Shown here piece by piece: positions 44,430-57,201 of a DNA stretch of 64,000 bases (the first letter of the stretch is position 1; every line of letters begins with the position of its first letter). The notes beneath the pieces are model-generated. The model did not search any database, had not been told where the DNA came from, and worked only from the letters and a program-made list of their open reading frames with translations. The translations under genes were made by a program, and so were the position numbers. Where the stretch lies: assembly GCA_016618085.1 (NCBI GenBank), contig JABLTG010000016.1, positions 123,282 through 187,281 on the forward strand. Direction: 5' to 3'. Source of the stretch: Neovahlkampfia damariscottae (Eukaryota > Heterolobosea > Selenaionea > Neovahlkampfiida > Neovahlkampfiidae).

Positions 44430-47400
44430 ATGAAAAGTTGCGCGAGTAGACAAAATGACAAGGTGCTCAACTTGATAATCCAAGAATTCTTCAAAAAGTA
44501 CCAGCAAGATGGACATATACCATCAGATTCTTCAATAATCGTCCAAATCCAAAAAGATTTTTCAGAAATTTTTTTTTCTCAAAACATTAACAAAGATTTC
44601 AAATATTTAATGGAAATGATGAAAACAAAATGGATTATATCATCAAATCAATGTATATTTACTGACTCAAACGACATTTTATCCACTATAAATTATTTGA
44701 ACACGTTTCCTTTTAAATACAAAAAATTACCATTGAATGTCAATTTGGAAACCATTTTTTCTTTCTTGAATTCATTTTGGGCATCAAAAAACAACCGTTC
44801 TGTAAGTTTCAAAAAAATAAATTTCCAACTCAACTTTTTTCAAGTGTTGTTCAATCGATTTCAAATTTGACAAAGACAATCAAAAAATATTACAAGGAAT
44901 ACACTTCCAATTTTTATTTTGTAACTTGGTAAATCATTATTCTTAATTTCAACTATTTTCAAAGGATATTGATGAAGAAAAAGCATTTTCAGTCTTGACT
45001 GAAATTTCATCACGTTTTGTTCAAATTTTGAATTTTTTTTTCAATCAAAACGAAAAAAAAAAGATTATTGAAAATATACAAGCTATTCTCTCTTTAGAAA
45101 TAGAAAAATTCAAAGATAAAAAAAATCATAAATTTCTTCAACAATTTCTGAGATTAGATGAACAAAAATTTCAAATTTTATTGAAGTATTTTGAAGACTC
45201 ATATGATTTAACAAATGATTTAAAAGAACTTCAAAATCAATTATATTACATCACCTTCCAGTTCATTTTGAAAAAAATTAATAATTTTTTTGATGTTCCT
45301 TCAAAAAAGGATATCAAGATTTTATCAATCATTGAAATAATAGAATTAAATTCAATTGATTATATGAATCAAAATTGGGATGATTTCTTTGTTAATTATG
45401 CTTGTGAATTCATTAAAATGAAAATATTCAACCAATTTGAAGAAAATGAAAAAATGAATGAATTTATAAGTTTAATCAATGTAAGTGAATTACTATTGTC
45501 TTATACATCAAGGAAAAATATGATTTATTTTCAATTCATTCAACCAATAATTTTGTGAAAGATAAAAAATCAATTCAAGAATCTCTTCAAAAATTATATA
45601 CAAATGCATCCATTTTAGATTCATCTGGAACTGAAAATTCATTCATTGTACATTATCCATTTTCAAAAAAATCTATAAATTATAAATTATCTTTAATTGA
45701 AGATTTAAAACCTATTTGGAATTTCATTGATCATTTTCCAGATATCAAATATCATAATTATTTATATAGACGTCAAAATGATCTCAATGTTTATATTTTT
45801 ATTCTTTTAAACTCTTAAAATAGACATTAAAAGATATGATTGTTGGAGATGAATTTAACATGATTTCATCACTCAAACCTTCATTAAACTTAAAAAATCA
45901 ATTATTAAATCTTGGAATTCAACATTTAAAATCAATCAATTTTTCAACTTTTGATCGTCAACATCAATTAGAAAAAGCCACAGAATCATTAGCAAAAATG
46001 AACATTAAAAATGAATCAAATTTATGGTTTTATGAGTATATTCAAAAAATTGAGAATATTAAAAAAGAAGATGAAAATTACATCTTTTCTTTGACTTTGA
46101 TAAAGAATTTCTTACCATTTTCAAGAGAAATCATTTTAGAAGAAATCAAATTAACAAAATTATACTTGAATATCAATATTGGAACACAAGTTTTCTTTCC
46201 TTTAACCAAACTTTTGAATTCAAATTTAGTTGTTAAAATCATTTTCTCAATTAAAGAAATTTTCAAAAATTCAACAAATTCATGGCTGTTTCTTATAAAA
46301 TTTGGGTTTTTAGATTCATTCACAATTCTACTTCAAAATTATCTTTTATCTTTAGAATATGAAGAAAATCAATATTTTCTATTTGAAGATGATGAAAAGG
46401 AAAAAAAGAAATATCATCGAAATTGTGAAAATCATTATTCAGTTATCATTGAAATTATTGAATTTTTTGAATTAATTTCTGAAAAATTTGCAGAAAGGAA
46501 TAAAAAGACACCTGTCTTTGATCTTTGGGTAAGTTTTAAATTATTGTTTGTTAATTGAATTAGTTGAAAAATTCTGGTCAAATGATGTTCATTTCTACAA
46601 TAAAATTGATTACTACTTCAACAGAGAGAATCAACAAGAATCAAGCGAGATATTTGAATGAAATATTAATCATGAAAGTTATCAAAATATTCTTAAATTT
46701 CGCAAATACAGTTAGTTCATTGTTTCAAATGTATGACCAAGAATTATCAATGGCATTGTCAAAGAATTTTTCAAAATTGAAAAAATGTGATGATTTGCAA
46801 ATTTCAATAATGGAATTAACATTTACATTGTACTCCAAAAGATTAATATTGGATTACTTTATCAAACATGGATTGATTTTAGAAATCATCAAAAATATTG
46901 AATATTGTAGTTTAAGTGTATTAGAGAGTTCTGTGAAAGTCATAATTGCATTGACAAAACGTCAGAAATTAGTAAGATATTTTACATTTATGTTTCTAGT
47001 GCAAGGATTATGTTGTGTATTTTGCATTCTTTTTCAGTTTAAGATTCTATGAATATGTTGATTCTGATGAAGAAAGTTATTACTCAAGTAATAATGATGA
47101 AGATTTCGATATTATAGAGTTGATGAAATTGTTATGGTTAGTGTATCAATCAGGTACACTTGATTCAAATCCTGGATATCAAACTTCTAGAAATTGTGAA
47201 AACTCATTTTTGGCCATATTCCACCGAACTTTGATGGAAGAAGTGAGATTTGATCATAATATAATCGAATCAATCCAAAATCTTGAAATAAAAGACGAGA
47301 ATTTTGAAAAAAAAATGAAATTAATTTCTGGAATGTTTAACCATATTTCATGTTCAAGAAAGGAGAATGTCAACACTAAAATAGTTACCTTTTTGGAATC

Positions 47401-47470
47401 TCAATCAATATTAACTGAATCAAAATATTTGAAGAAAAATCATGCAACCAGGTACACAATCAGTTTGTAA
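44430..47470 (+). CDS. Large unknown helical-repeat protein
   Basis: Seven exons with introns of about 28-44 nt, giving a protein of roughly 920 residues. It is entirely alpha-helical, with repeated pairs of amphipathic helices (FVQILNFFFNQNEKKKIIEN, SLTLIKNFLPFSREIILEE, VLESSVKVIIALTKRQKL) as in armadillo/HEAT proteins. An acidic patch (EYVDSDEESYYSSNNDEDFD) lies near the C-terminus. No family recognised. A 28-nt intron (starting GTAAGATATTTT) after RQKL restores the frame to CKDYVVYFAFFFSLRFYEYV. The 3' end lies 17 bp from the end of the convergent nucleoporin gene. Confidence 0.65.
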
Positions 47471-47487
47471 ATAAATGAAAATAAAAT

Positions 47488-50400
47488 TTATTTTCTCATT
47501 TGTGAAAATGAACTGGAACTTGGCTGGAATCCACCAGTATTTGAGCCAAATGATGTATTTGTACCAAAATTTGTTTGCTGAGAACCAAAGGTATTGGCTG
47601 AATCACCAAACGTGGACTGTTGAGAACCAAATGTTGATGTTTCATTGGATTGACCAAAGCCTCCAAAAGTAGAAGGAGTTTCTTGAGCAAAGCTACCAAA
47701 CCCTCCTGTTGAACCGCCATTATCTTGACTTTTAAATCCTTCAAAAGCCCCTGAAGAAGTTTGAGTTGCACCAAATCCTCCACCTGAACTTTCAGTTTGA
47801 AATAATCCAAAACCACCTGAAATGGTGGAAGTATTGTCATGAGTGGAAGATAAAGTTGTTGTTTGACTTCCAAATGTTATTCCTCCACCTGAAGATTGAT
47901 TTCCAAATGCAGTTGATGCAGAAAAGGCAGATGTATTATTGTCTTGATTTGTCAAAAAACCAGTGGAACTTGTGTCTTGTTGATCATTTCCACCCCAATT
48001 GGCAGTTGATGTAAAAGCATTGGATGAATCTGTTTTGTTTGAATCTGAAGTAAAACTGGAAGTAAAATCAATTTTCTTTTCCTCTTTATTTGAATCCATC
48101 ACATTTCCGAACAAACCTGAGGAAGATGATCCAAAAGTGTCTGTTTTACCTGCAGTGAAAGAAGGACTTGAAAAATCTGGTTTCTTTTCTTTTTCCTTTT
48201 TGGTACCAAAACCACCAAAGTCACCAAATTCAAATGTTGATTCTGCTTTTTTTTCCTTTTTTTCTTCTTTTTTCTCGTCTTGTAATCCAAATGTTGAAGA
48301 TGATTGAAGTGATGAAGTGAAATCACCAAATCCAAAGGATGATCCTTTGTCTTGCTTTTTATCATCTGATTTGGACATATTGAATGATGAAGTAAAATCA
48401 AGTTTAGATTCTTTTTTTTCTTCTTTTTTTTCTTCTTTTTTTTGATCAAATATTGATGAAGGTTTTGAAACCAATTCACTATCTTTTTTTTTGTCATCTG
48501 ATTTTGTAGACATAGAAAATGAAAGACCAGATTCTTTTTTATCATCTTTCTTTTCTTCTTTTGAAAATATTTCCTTTTTTTCTTCACTATCTGATGATTT
48601 TTCAGATGAAAATGAAAATGGTGATTTTGAGCTTTTTGATGAGAAACTAAATGTTTCAGTTGGTAATGTTGCTGATTGAGAAGATGTATCTTCAAATGGA
48701 TGTCTAACACTTGAATTATCCATTGTAAAAGCTGATTTAGTTGATTTTGGAGTTTGTGAAAATAAATCAATATCTTCAGTTGTACTTGGAGCATCGACTT
48801 TTTTAAAATCTAAATTTGGTTTGTTTTTGAATCTTTCTTTGAGAGGCACACGAGGTTTTTCAGAAGTAGTTGATCCAGAATCTGATATAGGTGGTGTTTT
48901 CAAAATAGATTTTGGTTTTTCATCTTCAAAAATGATTTTTGGTTTTGTTTCAGATTTTTTGACAGATTTTTCTTCTTCTTCTTTTCCAAATGAGAATGTG
49001 GATGTTTTTAGATCTTTCTTTGCTGTTGATGATTTTATTTCTCCTCCAAAACTAAATCCTTCTTTTTTTGTGTCTGTTTTTGAAGAGATACTGAATGATT
49101 CAGAATCTTTAGTTCCAAATAAGGTATCGGTGGTAGAAGTTTCTTTTTTTGGTGGTTTGGATTCAGTTGGTTTAGTTTCTGATTTAACATCTCCAAAACT
49201 AAAACTTTTAACTTCTTTAGTTGGTTCAGTTTTTTTGATGATTGATTCTGTATCTTTCTTTTTTCCAAATAAAGTATCACTTGTTTCTTTCTTTGGTTTG
49301 ACTTCCATTTTTGAATCTGAAGTCTTGCCAAAGAGAGATTTTGGTTCAAATGGTTTTTTCACATCAAATGATTCATTTGATGCTTTAGAAAGATATGATG
49401 AATTAAACTCTGATGTTTCATTAAATCTTGGACTAATAAGTTCAGTTTTTTTGGAAGCATATTTTTCATAGATATTTTCTTCCAAAAACTTTGAAGGTTT
49501 ACTTGTAACTTTTTTAAATTTAACAACAGTATTCTTTCTATTCATAAGTGCTTGTTTCAATTTTTCTTTTTTTGATTGTGTTTCATCAAAGAAACTATCG
49601 TCTTGATAAGAATCAATCATTGATCTCTTTGCAATTGGTGAAATATTTGGTAATGCATTAGAAATTGAACTTAAATTTAACTTTCCATTTGATGTATTCA
49701 AATTAGTTGTATATTTTTTGACTGATGGATATTGATATGATCTTGTTTTCTTTTTTTTCAATTGTTTTTCAAGATAATTCAGAGTATTTAAATGAGAAAT
49801 TGCAGAACTATTTTGTTGTAAAATAGTTGATTGAATTATTTGATAAGTTGGCATTGATTTCTTTTTAGATTTTTTTCTGTGATGTAATGATAATGATTCT
49901 AATTGAGCTTCAATATCTTCTAATTGAGTTTCACACAATGATGACTTTTCTTTGATTTCATTATATTTTTTTTCTGTAATTTCATCAAGTGGTTGTTGTG
50001 AAACTAATTCACGATAATTTTCATCATCTACTGTTTCAACTAAACTTTCAATTTCCATTAATTTTCCAAATCCTTCAGTATATAAATTTTGAAGGTTTTG
50101 AAATTCATTTTTGTTTTTGTCTTCTTTTTCTAAACGTCCATTGTGAATTGAAATATGTTTTTTTGTTAAAGATGTCAAATGTCTAACTTCAGAAACTGAA
50201 AAATAATCTTTTCTTGTGCCAGTTTCAATTCCTTCCATTAAATTCATTGTTTCATACATTGAATTGACAGATTCTTGTAATCTCTTTGAAAATTGTTCAA
50301 TTTGTTTTTTCATTTCAGCTGGCAATTCAACTTTATCAATTGTTGATTTATCAATTGATCTTTCCGTTCTTCTTCTTTCTAATAACTCTTTTGTGGATTT

Positions 50401-53052
50401 CATTTCATGTGATAGATTTCTTTTGACTTCAACATATGTTCTTGGATCTTCTTTTTCAAAAGGAATGTATTCTTCTTCCACTTTTGACTTTGATTTTGGT
50501 TTTTCTCTAACTGATGGCTTTTCTTTTGAAATAGAATCCTTCTTTGAAATAGTTTTTTGATTTCCAAAATCCAATTCTGCAAGTTTTTCTTCTTTTTCTG
50601 ATTTGATTGTAAATGATTCAAAATCATGTTTCTTTTCAGTTTTTTCATCAAAACTAGTAAATGATGTTGTTGGTTTTGTAAATGAATCATTGATTTCTGT
50701 TTTTCCAAAACTAAATGTACTGTCTTCTCCAAAAGTTGTTTTGGTGTCTTTTGGTTTTTCATCAATATTTGGTTTCTCTTCTTTTTTGTCAAATGATCCG
50801 AAATCTGATTTCTTTTCTACCTTTTTTTCAGAACCAAATCCAGTGAATTCAGATGTTTCTGGTTTTGTAAATGAGTCTGATTTTCCACTGAAATCAAATG
50901 GTTTCTCTGTTTTTGTTTCTTCTGTTTTTTGACCAAATGTGGAATCTTCAAATCCAAATGATGTTCCTCCAAATGGTTTTGATTCTTCTTTGTCAAGTTT
51001 AAATGTTGATTGTGAATCTGATGAAGAAGGTTTTTTTAAGAATGGATTTTCAATTTTTTCAGTTTTCTCTTTCAAACTTGGACTTGATGTTGGTGTTGGT
51101 GTTCTCCATCCATCAAATAATCCTGGTTTGTATTTCGAACTTTCATCAATTTCTAATGGTGTTTTTGATTCTTCTTTCTTTGGTGATGTAAAACCAAATC
51201 CAGATGATTCACCAAAACCAAATCCAGAAGGTTTAGAAACAAATGTTTTTTCTGTTGTTTTTTCTGTTGGTTCTTCAATGGTTGCAAATGGTTTCTTTGT
51301 TGTTTCTTCAGGTACACCAAATGTATAATCAATATCCCCACTATCACTCTGTTCAAATGATATCTCCACTGATTCATGAGTAGTTTCTGTACCAAAATAA
51401 TTTGATGATTCTGCTTTGAATGAAAATGGAGTCACAGTTGCATCTTCTGTTGGTTTCATATTATCTTTCTTTTCAGAGCCAAAAGTAAAACTAACTTTTT
51501 CATCAAAACTAACTGGTTTATCATTCCCACCACCAAACGAATTAGTTCCACTGAAACTTTCTCCAAAATTTCCACCAAAACTAAAATCTGTTTTTTCAGA
51601 GTCTCCAAATTTAACTGTTTTTTCAGATTCTTTTGATGTCAAATCGAATCCTTTGCTTTCTTTCAGACCAATATCAACTTTTTCTTCTGTTACTTTTAGT
51701 AGTTCAACTTTATCCATTTCCAGCACTTCTGGTTCTTTAATACTCAAATATTTCTCTTTAACAGCTTTATCAATCAAAGAATATGTGTAAATCACTCCAT
51801 CTGTTGTCAAAAATAATACAACTGGTGAAGGTGCCAAAGGTTCATCCAAAGTAGATGATGTAATATCTTGAGTATCTGTCAAATCTATTTGCATACCAAG
51901 TGGATATGAAGATTCATCATTAGATTGTGGAAATGAAACTCTTTTTGCTTCATCTTCAATTTTGATGATTTTCCATTCACCTTCATCTTTTCCATAGATG
52001 AAAGGTTCACCAACATCACTGGCCGATAAAAGTATAATTTTCCAATCTTTCAAATAACTAAAATGTGAATAACTTCTTCGTTCATCTGAATCATGTGCAC
52101 AATCTAAAGCATCATAAATTTTAGACACATTTGACTAACAAAAATGATTAACAAAAAAAATGAGGTTTTACATCTGATAATTCAACAATGAATGGTTGTA
52201 CTTCACCATCATACATTGTTGTAATTCCTAAGAGATCTTCATCAAGCCATTGATGAGTTAATAAAGGTGATTCATTCATTATTTCAACTGTATATGCAAC
52301 CATGAACTCTCCATCAATTTCATCATGGACAATCAATCCTCCTGTTTCGTCGGCAATAGATAATTGTCCAGTTGGTGTCCAACTTGCAGAAACTGCAATT
52401 TCATCATGAACAAAATTTGATTTCTCTATTTGAATTTGTTTTCTTTTTACTGTGACATTGTAAACTTCACATTTTCCTTTTGTTGTTACCACACAAAATT
52501 TTGAAGCACTTAAATTCCAAACAACTTTACTGACTGATTCCATAGTGTAAATTGGTTCAAAATCATCCTATCATTTTAAAATATGAAATTATTTCATACC
52601 TGTAATATATTTGTTAAATGAAACAATTGAAGTTTGTTTTCTTGCATAATGTTCAAAATTGGTGATTCCACAGTTGAAAACTGAATAAAACTTGGTATTG
52701 AATCGAATTTGATTGTTTTTATGTCATTTAAATCTTGTATAACCACTCTTTCTATTTTTTGAATTTTTTCATCTTCATCAATGTTATACTGTCGATGTAA
52801 TAATTTTGTTTTAAAAATTAAAACATTTCCTGTGGATTTAAATGTTTTATTTTGATTACCTCCTGAACTTGTTGAACAAACATAACCGTATTTATTATTT
52901 ACGGTCAAGAGAGAAGCAGTTGATAATTTTTCGTCAAGAAGACAGTTTTCTTCTCCAACTACAACTTTCTTTCCTGGATATCTTCTTGAAAGAAAAATAA
53001 TATTCTCTGAATAAAAATCTTGAATTTCAAAATGGTCTTCTTCGTCAGACAT
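47488..53052 (-). CDS. FG-repeat nucleoporin, Nup214/Nup159 type
   Basis: Three exons with introns of 32 and 37 nt; about 1840 residues. The N-terminal 450 residues fit the Nup214/Nup159 beta-propeller (NLSASKFCVVTTKGKCEVYN, APSPVVLFLTTDGVIYTYS). An FG region follows with FG, GFG and SFGxxxxx motifs separated by Lys/Ser/Thr/Glu-rich spacers. A central coiled coil lies near residues 850-1050 (ETQLEDIEAQLESLSL). A second FG region ends in a dense GFG/FGSQ array and a QMRK tail. The FG parts are cohesive and charged-mixed, as in transport-channel nucleoporins. It likely acts on the cytoplasmic side of the pore in mRNA export. An ATTGG/CCAAT element lies at 53078-53082. Confidence 0.88.
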
Positions 53053-53140
53053 TTTCTTTGAAACAAACAATAAGATGATTGGTTGAAAAAAAAAGGAAAA
53101 AGAAAAAGAAAATTGAACAAAGCAACAGTTTATTAAAAAA

Positions 53141-54243
53141 TCAAAATCTTTGAGGTTTAATGGCCATTGAATCGTTTAAAAATAGAAAATGGATATTTAA
53201 ATATATTTCATTTTTTTTGGAGCTGATCAATGGATAAGCATGGGTTATAACTTCAATTTTTTGGATATGTTCTTCAAAACCACATGTTACTATGAAGTCA
53301 TGTTCATGGACACTTATTGTACTCCCATTTACGTGACCAGAAATAGTGTCCAAACAAATTCCGGTTTCCAAATTCCAAAATTTAATAGTTGTATCATAAG
53401 AGGTGGAAATAATATGCTTTGAAGAATAAATTGCAACATCACAAACAGTTTTTCTTTTTTCGAAGATTAGAAAGAAAAAAAATTACGTGTGTCCATAGAA
53501 ATATTGAATTATCGATCCTATAGGAATGTTATCAGTTTTTTGTTGGATTTATTACCATCTATTATTGATATTCTTTCAATTGAACCATTGTAATATCCAA
53601 CAATGAGTGAAATGTTGTCTGGAATAAACGTTAAACACCACACTGGAAAAGATTTCTCGATAACTGAAAATTTGCATTTTGATATCAAATCCCAGATGAC
53701 TATTGTCCTGTCTTTTGAACCCGAAATTAAAATAGTCTCATCTGAGCTGATTGCAATATCATTTACGTGATCTGAATGACCTTCAAATGTATTTTCAAGA
53801 TCAAAATCGAATCGTGAAAGCAATTTGATCGAAAAATCTCTAGAACCAGTAGCAATGTAATTTAAACTGTATTCTAAAGTGATTATAGGTTCTTGATGTA
53901 AATTGTTATAACAAAATTCTTCGATACAGTTGGCTTCAGGAGTAATGTTAAAACATTTTAGTGTTCCTATCATATCCGTACAATACAATCTATCACCAGA
54001 ATAATCGAATTTAATATTCGTGGTTGTATATAAACCATGATCAAATGTCATATATTCTTTGAAATCATAAGAATGAAGAATTGAAATTCTGCGGTTGTCA
54101 ACAAATGCTACAAATTCCCCATCTTTTGAAATAGATACATCCCACTGGACTCTAAAATATTTTGGAGAGTGTTTCATAGTATTTTTCAAAATATCTACCT
54201 GATCGATATGTCTTTTTTCATCTAACTTTTTACTGAACTCCAT
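53141..54243 (-). CDS. WD40-repeat protein
   Basis: Three exons with introns of about 33-40 nt; about 340 residues. WD repeats cover the whole chain: WDVSISKDGEFVAFVDNRRI, TLEYSLNYIATGSRDFSIKL, the canonical HVNDIAISSDETILISGSKD followed by IVIWDL, and YSSKHIISTSYDTTIKFWNL. Seven blades fit the length, so it is probably just one propeller. No extra domain, and partners unknown. The start at 54243 has an ATTGG/CCAAT element at 54267-54271. Confidence 0.85.
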
Positions 54244-54320
54244 TTTGAGGATTTGATCTCAACTTGATTGGATCATTTTTAAATAATCGAAAAATAGAAT
54301 AAAAAAATGGAATATTTAAT

Positions 54321-54956
54321 TTATTCTATAATTGTTTCTTTTTTAAAGGTCAAAATAAAACTCTTCCTGCTCTTCAATTTTTCAAAGTAATTTGTTAATT
54401 TTTCAAAATTTTTTAATTCACCAATTTGATGAACCCAAAACAAATTAAATCCAATAGCAATATCAATTGAAGTGAATTTATCATCTGATAAAAAATCAAA
54501 ATCTCCAAGACTTTTTTCAATAAATGCCAATCGAATTCTCAATTTTTCAATATTTTCTTCAGTCACTGAAACATTATCATTGTTATTAAATATCAATTCT
54601 CTTATAATTTTCATAATATTTTCATGAAATGAATTTGAGTAAACTATCCATTGATAAAACTTCTCCAAAGATGTTGGATGTAAAGTATGATACTGTGTAT
54701 ATTTTGATGAAAGTAGCATTATAATAGATGAAAATTCTGTTAATATAACACCTTCTTCACTTATAAAAGTCGGAACTGTTCCATGTGGATTTATTTTTAA
54801 ATAATCTTTTTTTTTGTTTTCTCCATTTTGTAAATTTATTGTTTTGATGATAAAATAGTTCTTCAAGCCTGTTTCTTCAATTTCATTTATTAACCATAAA
54901 ACAACTGATGAAGTTGTTCGTGGTGCATGATACAAAATTGGTCGATTTGAAGTCAT
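54321..54956 (-). CDS. Glutathione S-transferase-like protein
   Basis: 211 residues, intronless. The thioredoxin-like N-domain has the cis-proline and GSH-binding region of GSTs (INPHGTVPTFISEEGVILTE, with the following FSSIIMLLSSKY in place of the usual ESxAI). The C-domain is all-helical and includes the N-capping box region (FTSIDIAIGFNLFWV). The N-terminal catalytic Tyr/Ser/Cys is not obvious (PRTTSSVVLW, serines are candidates). Theta- or URE2-like classes are closest by impression. It is divergent from the next gene, with two separate elements (ATTGG 54965-54969 and CCAAT 54984-54988) between the starts. Confidence 0.82.
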   Translation of the reverse strand: MTSNRPILYHAPRTTSSVVLWLINEIEETGLKNYFIIKTINLQNGENKKKDYLKINPHGTVPTFISEEGVILTEFSSIIMLLSSKYTQYHTLHPTSLEKFYQWIVYSNSFHENIMKIIRELIFNNNDNVSVTEENIEKLRIRLAFIEKSLGDFDFLSDDKFTSIDIAIGFNLFWVHQIGELKNFEKLTNYFEKLKSRKSFILTFKKETIIE

Positions 54957-55023
54957 CGTTTATTATTGGTTCATAATTTTCCACCAATTATTTATTTTTT
55001 TCACCTCACAACCAGGTTGAAAG

Positions 55024-55449
55024 ATGGATTTGAATAATTTGACACAAAAACAGTATATACTACTTGGAGGTTCTGTATTAACGATTGGATTGTGTGGTGC
55101 TTCATTTTTTAAACCAAATTTAAAGCCAAGAGCAATTTTAGTTGCCCAACATTTGATTTATCAATTGTTAAAAGAATTTGAATCCATTAATAATTCACCA
55201 CCTTTTTATTCTTGGATATACACCATCATTTTAACCATCACTGAATTGTTCAAAATTGGACCATTTTATAAGCATTCTATAGCTAGTCCTATTATGTTGA
55301 TAAGACAAATTAATCCTTATTTTGATTTATTTTTTGATAAACGTTGGAGTGTTTTGAGATTAGTTGGATTTGTAATGGCATATCGATTGGTAAAAGGAAA
55401 ATTCTCGAGTGAAGAAGTGGTGGATGAAATTAAAATTAAAGAAGATTAA
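55024..55449 (+). CDS. Small unknown membrane protein
   Basis: 141 residues, intronless. One N-terminal hydrophobic segment (YILLGGSVLTIGLCGASFF) and a second moderately hydrophobic segment near residues 62-78 (SWIYTIILTITELF). Basic residues follow both. The C-terminus is acidic. It could be an organelle membrane protein, but no family is recognised. The CCAAT element at 54984-54988 lies 35 nt upstream, supporting a real gene. Confidence 0.55.
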   Translation: MDLNNLTQKQYILLGGSVLTIGLCGASFFKPNLKPRAILVAQHLIYQLLKEFESINNSPPFYSWIYTIILTITELFKIGPFYKHSIASPIMLIRQINPYFDLFFDKRWSVLRLVGFVMAYRLVKGKFSSEEVVDEIKIKED

Positions 55450-55546
55450 TTTGTTGACAAATACCTTTTATTATCTCTTAAATATTAAAAACTGGAAATC
55501 AATTGAAAAATGTTAGAAAAGCAGCAGTAATATTGAAGAGAAATTC

Positions 55547-56225
55547 TTATTGAGATTTCAAATTCATCAAAATTAGTTTGGATAATTTTTCATACTCAAC
55601 TGCATCAATGACTTTCAGGTGATATTCTCTTGTGACATTTTGTTTTTTGTATTTTATGTAATAATGAAATTTCATCAACTTTTCGACAATTTTTTCAAAG
55701 TCATCTTCATTTTTAATTTGATCTGGTAAGGGGTGTATAATTTTTAGAACTCCTAATTTCTCAAAGAATTCTCCCAACACGAGTATTCCTTTCTAATGTA
55801 TTGAATCCTCTCTTTCAAATCAACATTTAAATAAAATCTGTGAATGTAAAACGAATATGACATCAATATCTTACTTTTCTATTGAATTTTGAAGTAACTT
55901 CCATTTGGTATTTTGACATTTCCTTCTGCTTTACTTTCATTTTCAATAAAAATTAGTTTTTCAAAATCAAATTGATTCAATGACCAGTATAATCTTGATT
56001 CAAACATTCTTTTTTGTTAGAAAATTAACTTTCTTTTTTCATTTGTGATGATGGTTGAACATTTGGAATTTTTCCTAAAATAGAACCTCTATGATTTGCA
56101 CACCATTCTAAATCTAACACTTGTCCTCCATTTTCTTTAAGTTTATTTAACAATAAACCTTTTCCTAAACCTGTTAATCCATCAATTACAATAAATTTAG
56201 CATCAAGTGATTCAACAAAAACCAA
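55547..56225 (-). pseudogene. Decayed tRNA 2-selenouridine synthase (MnmH/SelU) gene
   Basis: The P-loop half of MnmH/SelU is recognisable: VIDGLTGLGKGLLLNKLKEN, GQVLDLEWCANHRGSILG, then QPSSQ, FESRLYW, LIFIENESKAEGNVKIP, and finally LKERIQYI and KVIDAVEYEKLSKLI. The family uses selenophosphate to convert 2-thiouridine at tRNA wobble positions. Signs of decay: the N-terminal rhodanese domain is missing (the carbonic anhydrase gene lies only 145 bp upstream), the Walker threonine is lost (GLGKG for GxGKT), the frame breaks after QPSSQM where no normal GT-AG intron fits, a stop follows YFKIQ, and another shift lies near 55795. Confidence 0.7.
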
Positions 56226-56370
56226 TAGGATTCAATACATTGGTGATTTAAACATTTTGTTTCAATTACAGCACCGATTGTCCAATGATTTCCTTGTTAA
56301 ACTCATTTAAATTTTTGGAAATGAAATAATTTATTTTTTTTGATACACGTGAATTTTCAATTCTACGTGT

Positions 56371-57086
56371 TTATTCTGCGTCTTTTCCTTTATAAATTTT
56401 AAAAGCATGATCAACTTGATCATAATATTCAACACAACCAGTTTCAATTGTAAAATACCAAGCATATAACTCTAATTCATTATTTTCAACTTTTTCTTTA
56501 ATATTTGGGTATGTCATTAAATTTCTAATTTGTTCTAAAACTGAAACTTTTTCAGTCATTTCTCTTTTTTCTTCTTCTTTGATTTCTCCATTTTTAATCA
56601 TATGTTCAACAATTTTTCTTGTGTTCTTTCCGTGAGATAACCATTGTGAAAGATGTGGAAATTTTTTGATGTCTAATTCATCATTGTACAAACTTGCGCA
56701 GGCACCACAATGTTGATGTGAACATACAATGATTTCTTTAACTCCTAATACGTTAACTGCAAACTCTATTGTAGCTCCTGCTTCATTAGCGTTTGAATTA
56801 AAATGTGGAATGAAATTTCCAACATTTCTATGAACAAAAATTTCTCCGGGTGCTGAATTTGTGATAAAATTTGGTACAACCTTTGAATTACAATGAAATT
56901 TTTTCTTACTCTTGAGTCACTACATGAAAAGTACAATGTCTTTGGAGACTGACCTTCTTTGGCTAAACGTTCATACTCATCTTCTCCATGTTTGAAAGTG
57001 GTATTTAAAAATTCTTTGTGTCCACGGAGTAATTCAGAAGCTCCAGAAGTGACTTCAACTTTATCTAATGCCTCAGGTAAAGACAT
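56371..57086 (-). CDS. Beta-class carbonic anhydrase
   Basis: Two exons with a 29-nt intron placed exactly inside the active-site motif (FSCSDSR|VVPNFI). About 228 residues. Zinc and catalytic residues of the beta class are present: Cys and Asp-Arg in CSDSR, and the His-Cys pair in CSHQHCGAC. The GEIFVHRNVGNFIPH strand is intact. The enzyme interconverts CO2 and bicarbonate. No obvious targeting peptide (MSLPEALDKVEVTSGA). An ATTGG element ends 7 nt upstream of the ATG at 57086, and another CCAATCAG lies about 27 nt further upstream. Confidence 0.92.
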
Positions 57087-57201
57087 TATTTGATTGGATA
57101 TTAAAATTTAATCCAATCAGATTTATCAATTTTATGGCCAACGTTAGAAAATTTGTTTTGGAAAGTTTCCGCATGTGGAAAGAAAATAAAAATTTTAATT
57201 C

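Noticed and set aside
47999-51790. Many plus-strand frames rich in Phe/Ser opposite the nucleoporin
   Set aside because: Antisense shadows caused by the repetitive, stop-poor FG/Lys-rich coding strand.
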